From NCBI RefSeq assembly GCF_947507565.1, contig NC_089185.1, positions 1,798,001 to 1,862,000 of the forward strand: a DNA stretch of 64,000 bases. The letters run 5' to 3'. Origin of the DNA: Oscarella lobularis (lineage: Eukaryota > Porifera > Homoscleromorpha > Homosclerophorida > Oscarellidae). A program made the translations under genes and the position numbers. The notes beneath the pieces were generated by a model. It made no database searches, was not told the DNA's origin, and saw only the letters and a list, made by a program, of their open reading frames with translations. Positions 46,300-58,239 of this stretch are shown piece by piece (the stretch's first letter is position 1; the number at the start of each line of letters is the position of its first letter).

Positions 46300-48400
46300 G
46301 CCAACGAGTGCCGTCGTTTACAGTACCAATAAAAGCCTCCCCCCGAAAAACCAAATAACTCTCTCTAATGAACTAAGGAAACCTCCCCCCAAAGAAAACG
46401 ATGAGTTCGTGGGAAAACAATAAGAAACCTTGTACAGGGTCACGCTCTAAACCTAACCGCGTAGTATACAACGCTCGAGACCGCGAGGATCGCGAAAAAG
46501 ACGCCGTTTCCCCTTTCGGGCCCCCAATTTCTACCGCGCGACGCTAACGGCCCCTCGAACGCGCTCAAAACCTCGCAGCGAAACGTTCAAACTCTAAAAA
46601 TCGCGTAGAGAGCAAAGAAGCGAAGCAGGAAAATCCTTTGAACGCATATAGCGCCCCGAAACCAGTTCACGCGAGACGAAACGACACGCGAACACGTAAC
46701 TTACTCCTCGCGACAGCTGATCCCTTCCTTTCCCGTCCCCTTCGCTCCATTTGGAGTCTTTCCAAAACGATGACTGAAAACACTGCGCCCGTATACACGT
46801 AACCCCGGAGAGCCACCGCAGCAGTTTTAAAAACCTACGCGAATTGTTCAAAGAATGTTTCCTACACTGCCAAATACCTACAACACAACCTTCTCATCAC
46901 CGTACATGGCGTAGAAAGCAGCATAAAAGCTCTTAGAAACGAAAACGCCGATGTGCTAAACACACGATTATATGACGTCAAATCTCAAATATGCGCACCA
47001 GACACTACACCCAAATTAAACTACATAAAATTCTCTACGAAACCCTAACAAAACAATTGTCAATCCCCCTAATCTACTATATAGGATTAAGGGTATACGT
47101 TGACAGCTTCCAAAAACACGAATTTATTAAGAATATATAGTGATTACACCCAATGACGTCATCCATAGTCGTAGATAGAGCTCTGAAAGCGCTCTCGAAT
47201 GGTATATAGCACGACCGGAACGGACCAAATTAGACGTTAATCCCGCAAATTATTGATTTTGAGCCCTTTTTGGAAAATTGGAATCCTGCATAATTTCGCA
47301 GGATTTGACCTAGAGCACTCGGAATGATTTTTTTCAGGAAGGGACATCCACGGTAAAATTGCCACCCGCAAATCCCCTAACGAATTCCCACGACTCCCTA
47401 GCAACTAAAAATGTTAAAAGATTTCTCCCCACCATTGCCTTTAAGCGGCTACAACTTGGAACCAGAAGCATGAACCCGGTTCTAACTATCCCTTTCCAGT
47501 AATCCCTCGTCAAGGAACCCCTGGACCCAACCGTTGCCATGGTTACCGAGTATTTTTAAAAAAACTTGTTTGTCGACCCCTACTTTATAAAAGTCCCCCC
47601 TAAGGCCCCTACAGATCTTATAAATAATACATACCCCAACACTAACCATAATCCTAATCCTACTCTTTATCCTTATCCTATCCCCTATCTTTAGTGCGAA
47701 CTCCACACCCCAAATCCTAATTCTAGTCTCAGATCTCCATTTTGTCCCTCCCTAGACTCTTCCAATTTTTGAGCCTTCGTTATTTGAGCCCAATAACCCT
47801 GAAAAAATTTTTTTTTTTTAATATTTTTTTGTCTTAACCTAACCCCTTTTTTCTGTACATCTGTCCCTCTGGTACCCTTCCCTCCGTCCCCCTAAATGGA
47901 AGGGCCAATATCCAATCTCCAATCTCCGTGCTTACGCACAATAACAAATTGCTTCTCATATCGTAACGTCCAGAACCATAAAACCTTAGGTTTACCACCC
48001 AACGCACTCTGAAGGCCTTTCTGGTCGGTGGTGGATACAGCCAGATTTGCCTCTGTGCATTTTTTCTTTAACCCTACGTGTTATCTGTGTCCCGCAATCC
48101 GCCATCGACAGGGAAACTTGTGAGTGAAACATTTGAATGCATTATTCATCTAATGCCCCTCAAAAACGGCCCTTCACGTGTATGGGAAATACCACCACGT
48201 GACGTAAACACATCCATAGGAACCTAAGGGACGAGCCTGCCGCTTTATAACCCCGAGTAACTGAAAAAGACCCTCTCTAACTACACCGGACCCCCTAGAG
48301 TACCCCAAGAACCCGCCCGTAAAAGGTAAACCGATCCTCGCATCCTCACTGATTCGCCCCTGGCAACCCCCACTAGTAACACCTCACCTTAATCCCGCTC
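46300..48400. other. No recognisable gene
   Basis: AC-rich plus-strand sequence with a T9 tract near 47,810 and no recognised domain. It may belong to the 5' region of the Penelope-like element that follows. Confidence 0.3.
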
Positions 48401-48405
48401 TATTC

Positions 48406-49068
48406 ATGGAAAGACTTCACGAATTCGGCTGCGAAATTTTGCCGCCGAAGACGCATTTTCCTAATGTGTTCGGGCGAAAAGCCGCGTCCAAAACGCGCAT
48501 TGAGCCTAAAATTTACATTTACACATTAGAAACATATATAAACCGCGAACTTTGTTTGAAACGATTCACTGGCACTAACGAAGTCGTAACAGACGAAACT
48601 CGGGTCTGCCCCATTAATCCAACAATGAAGCTCTCGTCACAGGACGATGATTCAATTGACGCCGCTCTCAGCGAATGCATCGCGATGCAAGGGGATAGCG
48701 TGCTCGACGACGCTGCAGAGGGGTATCGAATGATCCCCAACAGAGAAATCTCTCCCACCAATGTCGGGCAAGATGCGTTGCATGAATTTATCATATGTCA
48801 AAACTTTGGGGTACTTCTGGAAAACCTCCTTGAGAGAAAGATCCAGATGTACCTCAAAGATAAATCCGAAAACGTAGAAGCTCCGCCGCCGCGTCCACCA
48901 CCGCCGGTAATGCCGCTGTCCGCTTCGACGCCGAAGCCGAGCGAGAAGGATCAAGAGAACATTCTCTGGTTAGGAAATGGGTCGCTTGTCTATGCAGGTC
49001 ATTGCAGGGGCGTTCTTGGACACCTGTTTAGTGTTTACACCTTCCTCCCCGCCCCAGGGCCCAATTAG
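48406..49068 (+). CDS. Unassigned 220-residue frame with Pro-rich segment
   Basis: One open frame from ATG 48,406 to 49,068. It includes SSQDDDSIDAALSECIAMQG and a proline run (APPPRPPPPVMPLS). No domain is recognised. It lies just upstream of, and in the same orientation as, the Penelope-like element and could be its leader region or a separate gene. Confidence 0.3.
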   Translation: MERLHEFGCEILPPKTHFPNVFGRKAASKTRIEPKIYIYTLETYINRELCLKRFTGTNEVVTDETRVCPINPTMKLSSQDDDSIDAALSECIAMQGDSVLDDAAEGYRMIPNREISPTNVGQDALHEFIICQNFGVLLENLLERKIQMYLKDKSENVEAPPPRPPPPVMPLSASTPKPSEKDQENILWLGNGSLVYAGHCRGVLGHLFSVYTFLPAPGPN

Positions 49069-49320
49069 ACCGCCGCGCAGACGGTCGAGCACGTGAATGC
49101 AAGCGAAAGCGTGCCACTCTGCTCGCCTTGCAATGCCAGCGTGCGTTGCACGACCTCGCGGCTTTTCAAGTGCAGACAGGTACAGCGGCTGACAAAGGCG
49201 GAGATGCGCCCTACAGAAAAAAAATATGCGCAACAGGCCATCCCCCACGGGGGATGAACTGCACTCTTAACATCAATCCATTCCGTCCGCGAGACATCAA
49301 TTCTGGACATTCTCGCGGCA

Positions 49321-50575
49321 ATGAAGAAAGAATATCAACAGAGCATCTTGGATGCTCTGCTGACTCAACACACCAGGGTCTTAGAGACCCTCGAAGAAGA
49401 TCAGGTCCTCGCCGTGGAATGCGAGCGCTCGCTACGGGAGCGGTTCAGCGCGGACCTGATCTGGAACCAATTCGACCGAATTGTGAGCGAAGGGCATGCT
49501 GATTCCGACAGGCAAGTGTCAACCCTGTTCGCGCGCGCGAATAGAAAACGGCATGGCAAAGGTATTATTTCGATACCCCCTGAGTGTCCCTTTGAACGTG
49601 CCTTACCTGTACGCAGCGCGAAGAAGAGGCGGGGAAAAACCCGGAAACGACGCAAGGCAAGGCCGAGCCAGCAACGGAAGAGGGCATGCAAAACGCCAGA
49701 AATGAAAATTAGGCGGTTTCGTTACTTGCGTACACGGATCTATAAAATAAAAAACGTATTAAAATGAGTACGGTTGTCAACCTCTCACAAGGCGTTTTAA
49801 CAACCGACGAACATTCCCTCTTACACAAGGGCCTATCTTCTGTCCTACACCACAACGACCTTCAAAAAAACAACTCCTCATGTCGGTACGGGCTTTTGTA
49901 CGAAAGGTCCGCCTCCAATATTACTTCACTTACCAAAGTCCCATGAACAATCCAACCCACGACACCCGCATAAGCCCAAATCCTCTTTTACACTTGAAAA
50001 AGTGAAAAGTACTAAATTAGAAGGATTTATCACGGCCGTACAAAGTCATATGTTGGGACTGAAACCGAAACGACCCCGTCTCACTATAACACCCTTAGAA
50101 CGACAAGCACTCAAGGATTTAACAACAAAAAAGGACATAATAATCAAAAAAGCGGATAAATGATCCTGTATTGTTGTCGAGGACACTTTCAACTACAAGA
50201 AAGCAATCAGCTAAAGGATCTACACATATACCAACCAATCAAGGAGGACCCCACCCCTGCTAGTGTACTTGAAATTAACAAGGCAATAGAACACTTCTGC
50301 AAACACGGGCCCCTTGATTACTATACGCGACAACACTTAACTCAGGAACCGGACAAAGTAAGGACCCAACTCCTATACTTCTTGAAAAAACTACACAAAA
50401 TCCACATGGGGTCAGACCCATCTGTAGCGGCTCTGGTGGCCCTACGGAATTAATCTTGGCCCTGGTGGATTCCTCGCTCTCACCCATAGTAAAAAAAAAC
50501 CAAGCTACATTAGGGACAGCTCCCACCTAATTAAAATGCTAGAGACTTTAATACACAATACCATCTGTTTAGATT
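49321..50575 (+). pseudogene. Penelope-like element: N-terminal region and RT
   Basis: A 148-residue frame (49,321-49,767) ends in a strongly basic stretch (KKRRGKTRKRRKARPSQQRK). The next ATG overlaps its stop as ATGA and begins VVNLSQGVLTTDEHSLLHKG, the conserved start of Penelope RT cores. Further blocks follow: LERQALKDLTTKKDIIIKKA then DK with a TGA at 50,161, LKKLHKIHMG, GGPTELI, and SPIVKK ... SYIRDSSHLIKMLETL. Similarity stops near 50,575. Multiple lesions disable it. Its GIY-YIG end lies at 51,636-51,860 after an intervening insertion. Confidence 0.75.
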
Positions 50576-51280
50576 ACGCAGCTGAAATCATGGAACGTGT
50601 TGATGCTTTGGTGCTGGAGGGGAAAAATGTCCTGCTACATCAGAAGTGGCAGCATCTCTCACTAGTGCCTTTGTGAGAGTAGATAAAAGAGAAGCCATTG
50701 AGCAGCACTTGACAAGATTCTCCAAAGAGTAATACTGTATATTATTCAACTCAGATCTGGATATCTAAATCCGCAGTAGAGTCAAGGGAGGTTCGGACGG
50801 CGTCTGTTTCGGACGCGCCGTTTGGAGCAACGGAAGACCCTCTCGTGTCCGCTTCTTACCCTCGCTAAAGTGCTTCGGTGACGACTTCTACTTGAGGTTC
50901 TTGAGCCGTTTGCTTTAGCGTGCGGGATTCCACTGGGCGAAACGTCACGTGTCCGATTAGAATCACTTCCCGGACACGAGCCTGCATTTCGACCAGGCCC
51001 GATTCTTCGACCTGCTTTGGAGAAACATAAGGCATGCCATATACCATTCGAAAGAGCAATTATTCTACTTTTCTTATCAAGCATTAAGATTTTTGTAGAT
51101 AGTAGAAACAAGAAGATATGAGCCATACTTTGGAGTAACCTCTGTCACCCTTTTCGACCACATTCTTATCAACCACGTACAGCGCTAATACCGTATTTAG
51201 AGACTAAAACACCTTTTTTTATCAACTTTAGCTTTGGAACCAAAATAAAAGAAAAAAGTTCATATATGCCTTAATTAAAG
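50576..51280. other. Inserted sequence within the Penelope element
   Basis: No Penelope similarity. Minus-strand frames at 50,782-51,126 have no recognised domain. It is probably part of the pogo/Tigger-type insertion whose coding relic lies at 51,290-51,650. Confidence 0.35.
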
Positions 51281-51289
51281 AAAAGAGGG

Positions 51290-51650
51290 TTGCAACAAGC
51301 GACAACGCTTAACTTTTGTTTTTGCATCAAAGTTAGGCGCGTTGTTCGTTTAGCTGGTGACGGCGATATGAACGGCAAGAATGCAATCTTTCTTCTGGCT
51401 TCAGGCAACTCTTCAGTTTCTCTTCCAAGTAACTCCTCAGCTTCAGGAAACTGGAAACGGTTTTTGTTAAAAGGAAATGTTCCTGTTGCTTTGAAGCTGG
51501 CGCTAACATTTTCTATTGTCACACTTGCAGTCCAAGCTCTCCGAAATACCTCAGAAAAATTTGCTTTAGTAACAAGTTTTCCGCCATTTTTAACAGAAAA
51601 AGCGTGGCACTCTTCTGCCCATTTTCGTGTTAATGTACATGCTTGAATGC
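51290..51650 (-). pseudogene. pogo/Tigger (DDE-1) transposase C-terminal relic
   Basis: The minus frame reads LTRKWAEECHAFSVKNGGKL, VTKANFSEVFRRAWTASVTI and FKATGTFPFNKNRF, the standard post-catalytic block of jerky/Tigger/pogo transposases (W-x-x-E-C ... F-x-x-x-x-x-x-AW ... GF-x-x-TG-x-x-PFN). The catalytic region is absent. It sits inside the Penelope-like element. Confidence 0.75.
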
Positions 51651-51860
51651 CCAATATGTGGAAAACAAAGTATCGGCCAAACCTCGGAAACACTAGAACA
51701 ACGACTACGACGCCACTGCAGTCATTTTCATCAAGAGAAAACTCTACTCCTCTACAAACATTTCCACGAACACGGATGTCTCTTTGACTCAATGGGGATC
51801 CAACCGATCGACTTGGTGCCAGATATATCATACGATCTCAGCTACTTAGAACAACAATAG
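51636..51860 (+). pseudogene. Penelope GIY-YIG endonuclease domain
   Basis: YMLECPICGKQSIGQTSETL then EQRLRRHCSHFHQ and KHFHEHGCLF match the GIY-YIG nuclease of Penelope-like elements, including the C-x-x-C knuckle, with the YIG tyrosine replaced by Ser (QSIG). The arginine in EQRLRRH fits the catalytic Arg position. It is separated from its RT by about 1.06 kb of inserted sequence. Confidence 0.75.
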
Positions 51861-51927
51861 GGCTTATTAATGTGACGACAGGGGTCACCTTACTTCAAAT
51901 AGTCGCCATCTTGAGTGGCGCGTTCGC

Positions 51928-53345
51928 AATGGTAAAAAGCTGCTGTGCTGTCGGGTGCACAACCGATGGACTCGCGGCGGTTGAATCAGCTTCTATCGCT
52001 TTCTTGTCGGCAATGCCGAACGCAGAAATCGATGGATAAGCGCCATTCGCCGGGAATCGTGGCAGCCATCGACCCATTCATGGCTGTGTTCCGCTCATTT
52101 CGTTTCTGGAAAGAAGTCCAATTGTCCCACCAGCGTGGACTACATCCCAACCATATTTTGTTTCACTTCTTCTAGTCCTCGAAAGCGTTCTGCAGCCGTT
52201 AGATTCGTGTAAGCCGAACGGTGGGGAAGCGTCTCAAAAATGTCGCAATTTGGGAACAACGTCGGACAGAGAAGAATGCGCGGCGAGAAGCAATCCAGTC
52301 CGCCAGTGAGAATGCCATGCAGTTGGCGGAAGAAAACGCTCTTTCTGCGGCTGAGGAAGCACGTCAAGCTGATAATGCGGCGCAAGAAGCTGCTGTAGTC
52401 CTTGCGACGATGGCGGAAAGAAGTGAAACGTATGAAAAATGTCGCAGTGGGGAAACACAAACTGATTTGACGTCAGATGACATTGAAGATAATAATCGCA
52501 AGTGAAGCTATTATCGGCAGTCTCAAGGTCCAGATAAACTCTCTGTCGTAATTTTGTAACAAAAAGCGTTCCAAGGCCAGTCCATTGGAGAAGTGCGACG
52601 TGTTCGTTCAACTCGTTGCTGTGCTGTTTAAACTTCGCAGAAATTTAGCGGAGCGCGACACCTACAGGATTCGGTGCTCGCAATCAGGATTTTCCAGAAT
52701 GTTTGCGAAGTGGATCAGAATAATGCACGTGGCCATCTCGTGAAATGCTCAGAAAAACCATGCCGTTGGTTTTCAAGCAGAATTACCCAACAATGCGTCT
52801 GCGTCATCGACTGCTTCGAAATTTTCTGCGAGAGGCCCGCCGACATGATTGCGTATTCCCAGTGCTATTCGAATTACAAAGGCCACACTACAGTAAAATT
52901 TTTGATCGCCCTTGCTCCAAGCGGAGTCATTTCCTTCATTTCAAAAGGATGGGGAAGGACGAGCGTCAGATAAATTTATTACGGAAAGTTGCGGCTTTTT
53001 GAAGCATTTATTGCCTGGCAACGAAGTCCTCGCGGTTTTAATGTAGGCGATTCCGTTGCGGCAATGGGAGCAATTTTAAAGATTCCTTCCTTTACCAAGG
53101 GTAAAAAGCAGCTGTCGGAAAAGGAAGTAGACTCTTCCCGGCAGTTGTGGCGAGTGCGCATACACGTGGAGAGAATTACATCCCAATGACGACAGAAGTA
53201 CACGATTTTAGCTGAAACTGTGCCAGTCAACTATCTCAGTAGCTGCACAGATAACTCGTCATTAAGCACACTAGACAAAATTGCAGTTATTTGTTGTAGT
53301 CTATGTAACATTTTTGACTCAATTATACTTATAATTATACTGTAG
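51928..53345 (+). pseudogene. THAP-domain DDE_4 (Harbinger/ISL2EU-like) transposase
   Basis: The N-terminus (MVKSCCAVGCTTD) and, after a frame change, RRNRWISAIRRESWQPSTHS then WLCSAHFVSGKKS give a THAP zinc-binding DNA-binding domain. A coiled-coil region follows at 52,221-52,505 (AEENALSAAEEARQADNAAQ). The catalytic part appears as VIDCFEIFCERP, YSNYKGHTTVKFLIALAPSG, VISFISKGWGRTS and, in further frames, FTKGKKQLSEKEVD and RIHVERI, the order seen in DDE_Tnp_4 transposases fused to THAP. At least three frame changes make it a pseudogene. Confidence 0.75.
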
Positions 53346-53796
53346 ATTTTCTTTTTCTGCTAGACAAGCCTCGTTGTCGACACTCGGGACAACGTCTCGC
53401 CTCATTCTAGTCATCCAAAGCAGATAAAAGGAGCTATATAGTATAGGTCAAAATGCCATTTCAAATACATGGTCAGCACAAACCGCATCTGTTCTTTGCA
53501 TAACTGCCATTTAGATGTTGCTGCGGTTAATAGGGCGCAGCACAAAGACAGGATCCTTGAGCCCCACTCTTTGAACTATGATATTCATCATAGACGTCGT
53601 GGCTGTGGCCGTCAAGACTTCATACAGAATGCACAAGATAAACAAATGACATACCAAAGTCTCATGGCTGTACACCTGAAAGCTCATCACTTGGATGCGG
53701 TGGTGGTTTGTGCGTTGACTGCAAGAGCGAAAGGGTGTTGAGGTGCACCTCTCTTTCTGCCTTCACGTCAGGTCTAAAATCAGTTTTTAGAAAAGT
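53346..53796. other. No recognisable gene
   Basis: A 90-residue plus frame (53,469-53,741) has no recognised domain. Confidence 0.4.
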
Positions 53797-54558
53797 TTAA
53801 TGCTTTGAATTACTCCCTAGCCTTTCGTGTCCATCCATATACACAGATTTTCTGTTTGCAGACACTCTTTCAAAGCCTAAACTGTGAAGAAATCTGCCAG
53901 CAGTGCTAATACTAATGGAAGCAGGGAATCCAGGAGGTAAGCGAAGCGAGGGCAGAAGGTCGTTATTAATATATTGCGCAAAATGAGCGACAGTCATGTT
54001 TGGCGAGCCCCTGACGCAGCTGTTATCCCTAGCCCACTTAGAAGCTTTTGCGCGACAGTCCTTGTTGCTAATAATAGAGTGCCTACTGTACGTCCCCCGG
54101 GCATAAAAGGAAAACTCGCCTCCGTGAAGTTCAAAGTCGTCCTTCCACCGTCGTATAGTTCGTTCGCTCTTATCGACAATTTCTGCAGTTGCTACTGCTG
54201 ATTTCATCACGCTGGGATCGACGTGGCGCTTGTGATAATAGAAAAGCAAAAGTGAAATCATCTTTAGATCTTCACGACACCGTGACTGCACCGAGGACGT
54301 CAAATCATCCCAGGCATCTTCTGCAGTGTAGCACTCGCTCTCTTCGACGTCTTCCACCTCTAACTCGTCGCTTTGATGATCAGAATCGCTCAATGGAGCA
54401 GGCAGTGGAAGATCCGGTAGAGGAGGTTCCTCGGCTACAGCTGTACATACAAGAAAAAGGCGGTTCCCCCCGCGTGAGATCGAATAAATGCTAAGTCTCA
54501 CGTGCGTTGATGTGTTCAGGAGGATTCTGTTCTTGTAAGGCAGGAAATCGTGCGGCAC
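53797..54558 (-). pseudogene. N-terminal half of a DDE transposase (DGHER family)
   Basis: After an acidic stretch (DELEVEDVEESECYTAEDAW) the frame has a helix-turn-helix-like segment (VDKSERTIRRWKDDFELHGG), then FPASISISTAGRFLHSLGFE and KSVYMDGHER, the hallmark order of a repetitive transposase family in which DGHER precedes the catalytic HDES block. It then runs off into non-homologous sequence and a stop, so the catalytic half is missing. A relic of that missing half from another copy lies at 56,760-57,370. Confidence 0.6.
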
Positions 54559-54861
54559 GCATACGCTGTGCTGATAGTTGTCGCTTTCGCTTCAAAGTTG
54601 GTTTTCGTGAGGCCATTTCGAAGAAAGAACACGAGAACGTGAACGCGCGCTAAGTCGTTGCCATGACACAGATCAACTTACGGGATGTTTACTAACGGTC
54701 CTAACTCGCACGTGCCGTAGCTGATTGGCCCGCCCACTAACTTCCCAGGCAAGCATCGCGCTGTTACGGGACTACTCTGACGCAATTCTTCACGCCATCA
54801 CCAACCTGCCCGTATGTTGTAAAACCCCGTACGACAAACTATCGCTGAGCTACGGCACTTG

Positions 54862-55725
54862 GAAGCATTGGACAGTAATGCTGACGTGCACTGTACTGTA
54901 ATGTACTACTGCAGTACAGCTCACCCTTGCGCTACAGCTCTCCCTGACTTTAAATAGGGCCCAATTATTTGGGCGAGACGGTATTCCACGTGGCCACTGA
55001 TTACATTGCCGCGAGGAGTCCGAACAAACACAGCGACGGCGTTGGGATCTCGGTTTCCTCTCTCCCATTCAAGAAGAACAGGGACGCCTTCTCGAATATA
55101 ATTGTATCCTTCGTAAAACTTGACTCCTTTAACGAGCAGGTTGAACGAAAAACTTTCCATAAAGGGTACTGTAGTATTCAACCTAGCGCGCGCTAATTTT
55201 ACGGCATCATTTTTATACAGAATGTTCGTAACACCTCTGCGCCCAAATCTAAGCAGCAATTGAATAAAGGCTTTGAGCGATGGTTAGAGTTACCACCTAA
55301 GCACGACTGCTGTAGGCAATCGCGACCTGAAAAACCCTCCTGAAGCCTGCGTGAACGTTTTCGTAAAAGACCTCTTTGACCGTAATGAGCAGATTGTACC
55401 CTTCGCAAAGGCGAAAATGAAGAAAGCGCTTTCGCCATTCTTTAGCTTTACTATCAGGCAGTAGAAAGTGCTTGATGCGATTTACGCAATGTGTACTGAA
55501 AGCCTGCACCTAAGCTTTTCGTAAAGCAACTGCCCCTGATCAGGTCTTCTTCTCTATTGCGATTATAACCGAGACAAACTCTTTACGGATCATACAGTTT
55601 GTGAATACATTCCTTATCTAAGGCTCAGCAAAAGGAGAGCTCTACCCTCACCTAAATTCAAATGTCGCGCGATAGCGCGCGCGCACAAAAATTGGACAGT
55701 AATGCTGACGTGCACTGTACCTAGG
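54862..55725. repeat. Direct repeat ATTGGACAGTAATGCTGACG about 0.8 kb apart
   Basis: A 30-base identical block (starting ATTGGACAGTAATGCTGACG) occurs near 54,873 and 55,689. Both copies flank the duplicated HIRAN-like exons, suggesting a local tandem duplication or the ends of a small element. Confidence 0.75.
54921..55509 (-). pseudogene. HIRAN-like domain fragment with duplicated upstream exon
   Basis: The minus frame 55,259-54,921 reads VKFYEGYNYIREGVPVLLEW and DPNAVAVFV ... VISGHVEYRLAQII, like HIRAN-type domains (a DNA-end binding fold) with the D-x-x-AVAV and GH blocks. The frame at 55,509-55,297 contains EGYNLLITVKEVFYENVHAG, which resembles FNLLVKGVKFYEGYNYIREG of the first in protein and DNA, so part of the exon is duplicated. 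No partner domains are seen. Confidence 0.45.
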
Positions 55726-56755
55726 CGGTGCGTACGTAATCGGTGTACGTAAAACGAGGCGAAGTTATGTAGTTCTGCGCAGACTTTGGCGTACACAGTG
55801 CTCATAAACATTCATTTAAAAAACTTTATTTTGAATGGAGAACGAAGTGGGCGTATAAATTCACAGTACCACCTTAAAGAAAAAAACAGTTTCTCTGCCT
55901 TGGAATGTAATAATCTGTTTTCATTTTTATGTTATGGCACATATGTCGTTAACCCCCTAGGCAATTTGGTCCGCCCAATTCAGCCTGTCAGAATTGGCGA
56001 ATGATCTTTTACATAAAAGACGCATAAAAAGACACTGTATTAAACGTAATACGGTTTCAAAGAAGCAGCGACACGACATTTGCTCTTAAAGTATCGCTGA
56101 CGCAAAATACGTTTGATTGTTGAAAGACTGCCGAAGCGAGACAAATCACAACTGACAGGCTCTTCATGTTAATGACATGGGTCTTGCCAAACAGTAAAGC
56201 CGTGTCTGACTTCCAAATAATCTCTGATAATTTTGTACGGCTTTCCCAATAAAGTACCGAGCGATAAGGATTCTGCAACGGCAAGAAATCTTAGAAAGCA
56301 CCAATAGCTTCTAAACTACAAGTGTTATGGCCTAAACCCACACTTACCATTGTTAATACGGTCAGAAAAAATGTGGACTTGCAAGAGTTTACTTAGCGCA
56401 CTACTAAAACCACGTGCACAGAATGTTCTAGAAATGGGGAGGAGCTACCAATTTCCAAACATGCTTTGCGCTTTTGAAACCTTACACCTTACAATACACC
56501 TATAACAATTTTGACCTGACCGGGCCACCGTAGCTTGCAAGTAAAATTTTTGAACAAAAAGGAGATGATGTCCCCTTGATTCCAGGAAAGTTTGAACCCG
56601 GCATTTTTCATTCGCGAAATCCTCTTGCTTCCACAATTCCGCAATCATGTCCGATCTCAACATTCCTCTGACGTCAACTCCTTGCTCAATCAGAATTTAG
56701 TGTGCACATAATTTCTGCAACTATTTGTCTTTAAAAATCTCACCTGCTTTAGGCC
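55726..56755. other. No recognisable gene
   Basis: Only short frames without recognised domains. Confidence 0.4.
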
Positions 56756-56759
56756 TTTT

Positions 56760-57370
56760 GGTTCCCTGCTTCGTTGACCATTGAAAACGGTTGTCCCCTG
56801 AAGAAGGTGTCGTGCATGATGGACTGTTTGTTTCCAGGATTGACGTTCATCCGACCAGCCACTAAAGCATCGTCTGCAAAAGCGAAATGGTTCGAACTAA
56901 AATAGACGCATTATTAATTTGAAAATAATTTTTTAAAGTCTTACCTTTGGTCAAATATCCAAAAAGAGTATATTTATCCCTAGGATACTTCTTCTCTTCG
57001 ATGTCCACTGCCTTCTTGAAACGATTCAAGAATTTGTCCCTTGTCCAATAGCCGTCTCGATTTGCTCCATATTCATTACTTTTTCTATTGGTGCACCTGC
57101 AATAGTAACGTAATCATTATCTTTCTTAATTAATTAAGATAGCCACCGTATTCTTCAATAAAATCTGCAATCATCAGTCCTGATCCACGGCCCTAAAATG
57201 CCCGTTAATTATGTACATTTTTATGACAGAATATTGCCTTTGGTTTGATGGCAGTCTGATCAGGTTGGGCCCAACTCATTCCTTGATCGTCGTTGGACTA
57301 GAATGAGGATTCGTCATGGTACAGAGACACGAGCTTTTTTTGCAGACGCCTGGGCACCTAAAACACGGCA
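56760..57370 (-). pseudogene. C-terminal half of a DDE transposase (HDES family)
   Basis: The minus strand reads KLVSLYHDESSF, a stop, SNDDQGMSWAQPDQTAIKPK, then after an intron-like AG site GSGLMIADFIEEYGGYL, then GYWTRDKFLNRFKKAVDIEE and KKYPRDKYTLFGYL. This is the catalytic-region order of the repetitive transposase whose N-terminal half (DGHER) is seen at 53.8-54.5 kb. The two halves are in the wrong order on the strand, so they come from different insertions. Confidence 0.5.
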
Positions 57371-57699
57371 AGTAAAATAATGAAATATTTTTTATTATTT
57401 CTTACCTGTATATACAATAAGCGATATCTGAGAGTCCGTTGGCTGTAAAAGAGAGTCCAAATATTGTTGTCGTTCTTGCAAAACTTCGGGCCTGTCATAG
57501 CAATCAAATACACCGACTTCCGGTTGGCGCAGACTACAGTCAAGAACCTAAATGGCGAAGAAAACGGGAAGCAGTGGAAATGGAAATGGCACTGGGGAAA
57601 GCCAAAAGTGAAATTTATTTTAGGAATGATATTAGTGTTAATTAAAAACTTGGTGAAATTGAAACATTGTGAAAAATCTTGCTCGAGGCAATTTTGTAA

Positions 57700-58238
57700 C
57701 ATACAAACCTGTGGGTGATAAGGAGTAGAGAAAATCCTTTTTATTGCTAGGGTATCGAATATCTTTTTAGAACTTCGTTTTAAAATTCTGCTCCGTTGTC
57801 AGACAAATTCGATTGGAACGTCAAATGCCATAAAAATCTAAAGAAACCCTGTAAACAGAAAAGTGCATGTGATAACAGCCTTGTAAGTTATTCAGCAAAG
57901 CTGATTGCTTTCTTGTCCTTCAAGGAAACGGCAAAGACATACTTGGTAAAGTAATCGCGTAGACTTAAAATATAGCACCATCCGTCCGAAGACGATCGAA
58001 GCATCGTAATAAGATCGACACCAATTTTCTTCCACGGCAAAGTTGCAGGAACAGGGTGCATTTCCAATACGCTAGACGGCCGTTCCTGTTGAAAACGCTG
58101 AGGAAAGCTGTAAAACATTTCATTATTCTTACAAACGATTTCACATTGGCTATGACGCCGCTCTAAATGTGATGATCCCTTATTCTGCCCACGGTTTCGG
58201 CAACGCCAAAATGACCAGCGAGCAAATTCGCGTAGCAA
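57700..58238 (-). pseudogene. Retroviral-type integrase core fragment
   Basis: The minus frame contains LPWKKIGVDLITML (first catalytic Asp), YILSLRDYFTKYVFAVSLKD and, in a later segment near 57,800, a strand ending VSDNGAEF (second Asp) followed by a stop, then a TPYHPQ-like stretch. The order is that of gypsy/Ginger-type integrases as found in SCAND3-like cellular genes. Frameshifts and stops disable it. Confidence 0.6.
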
Positions 58239-58239
58239 T

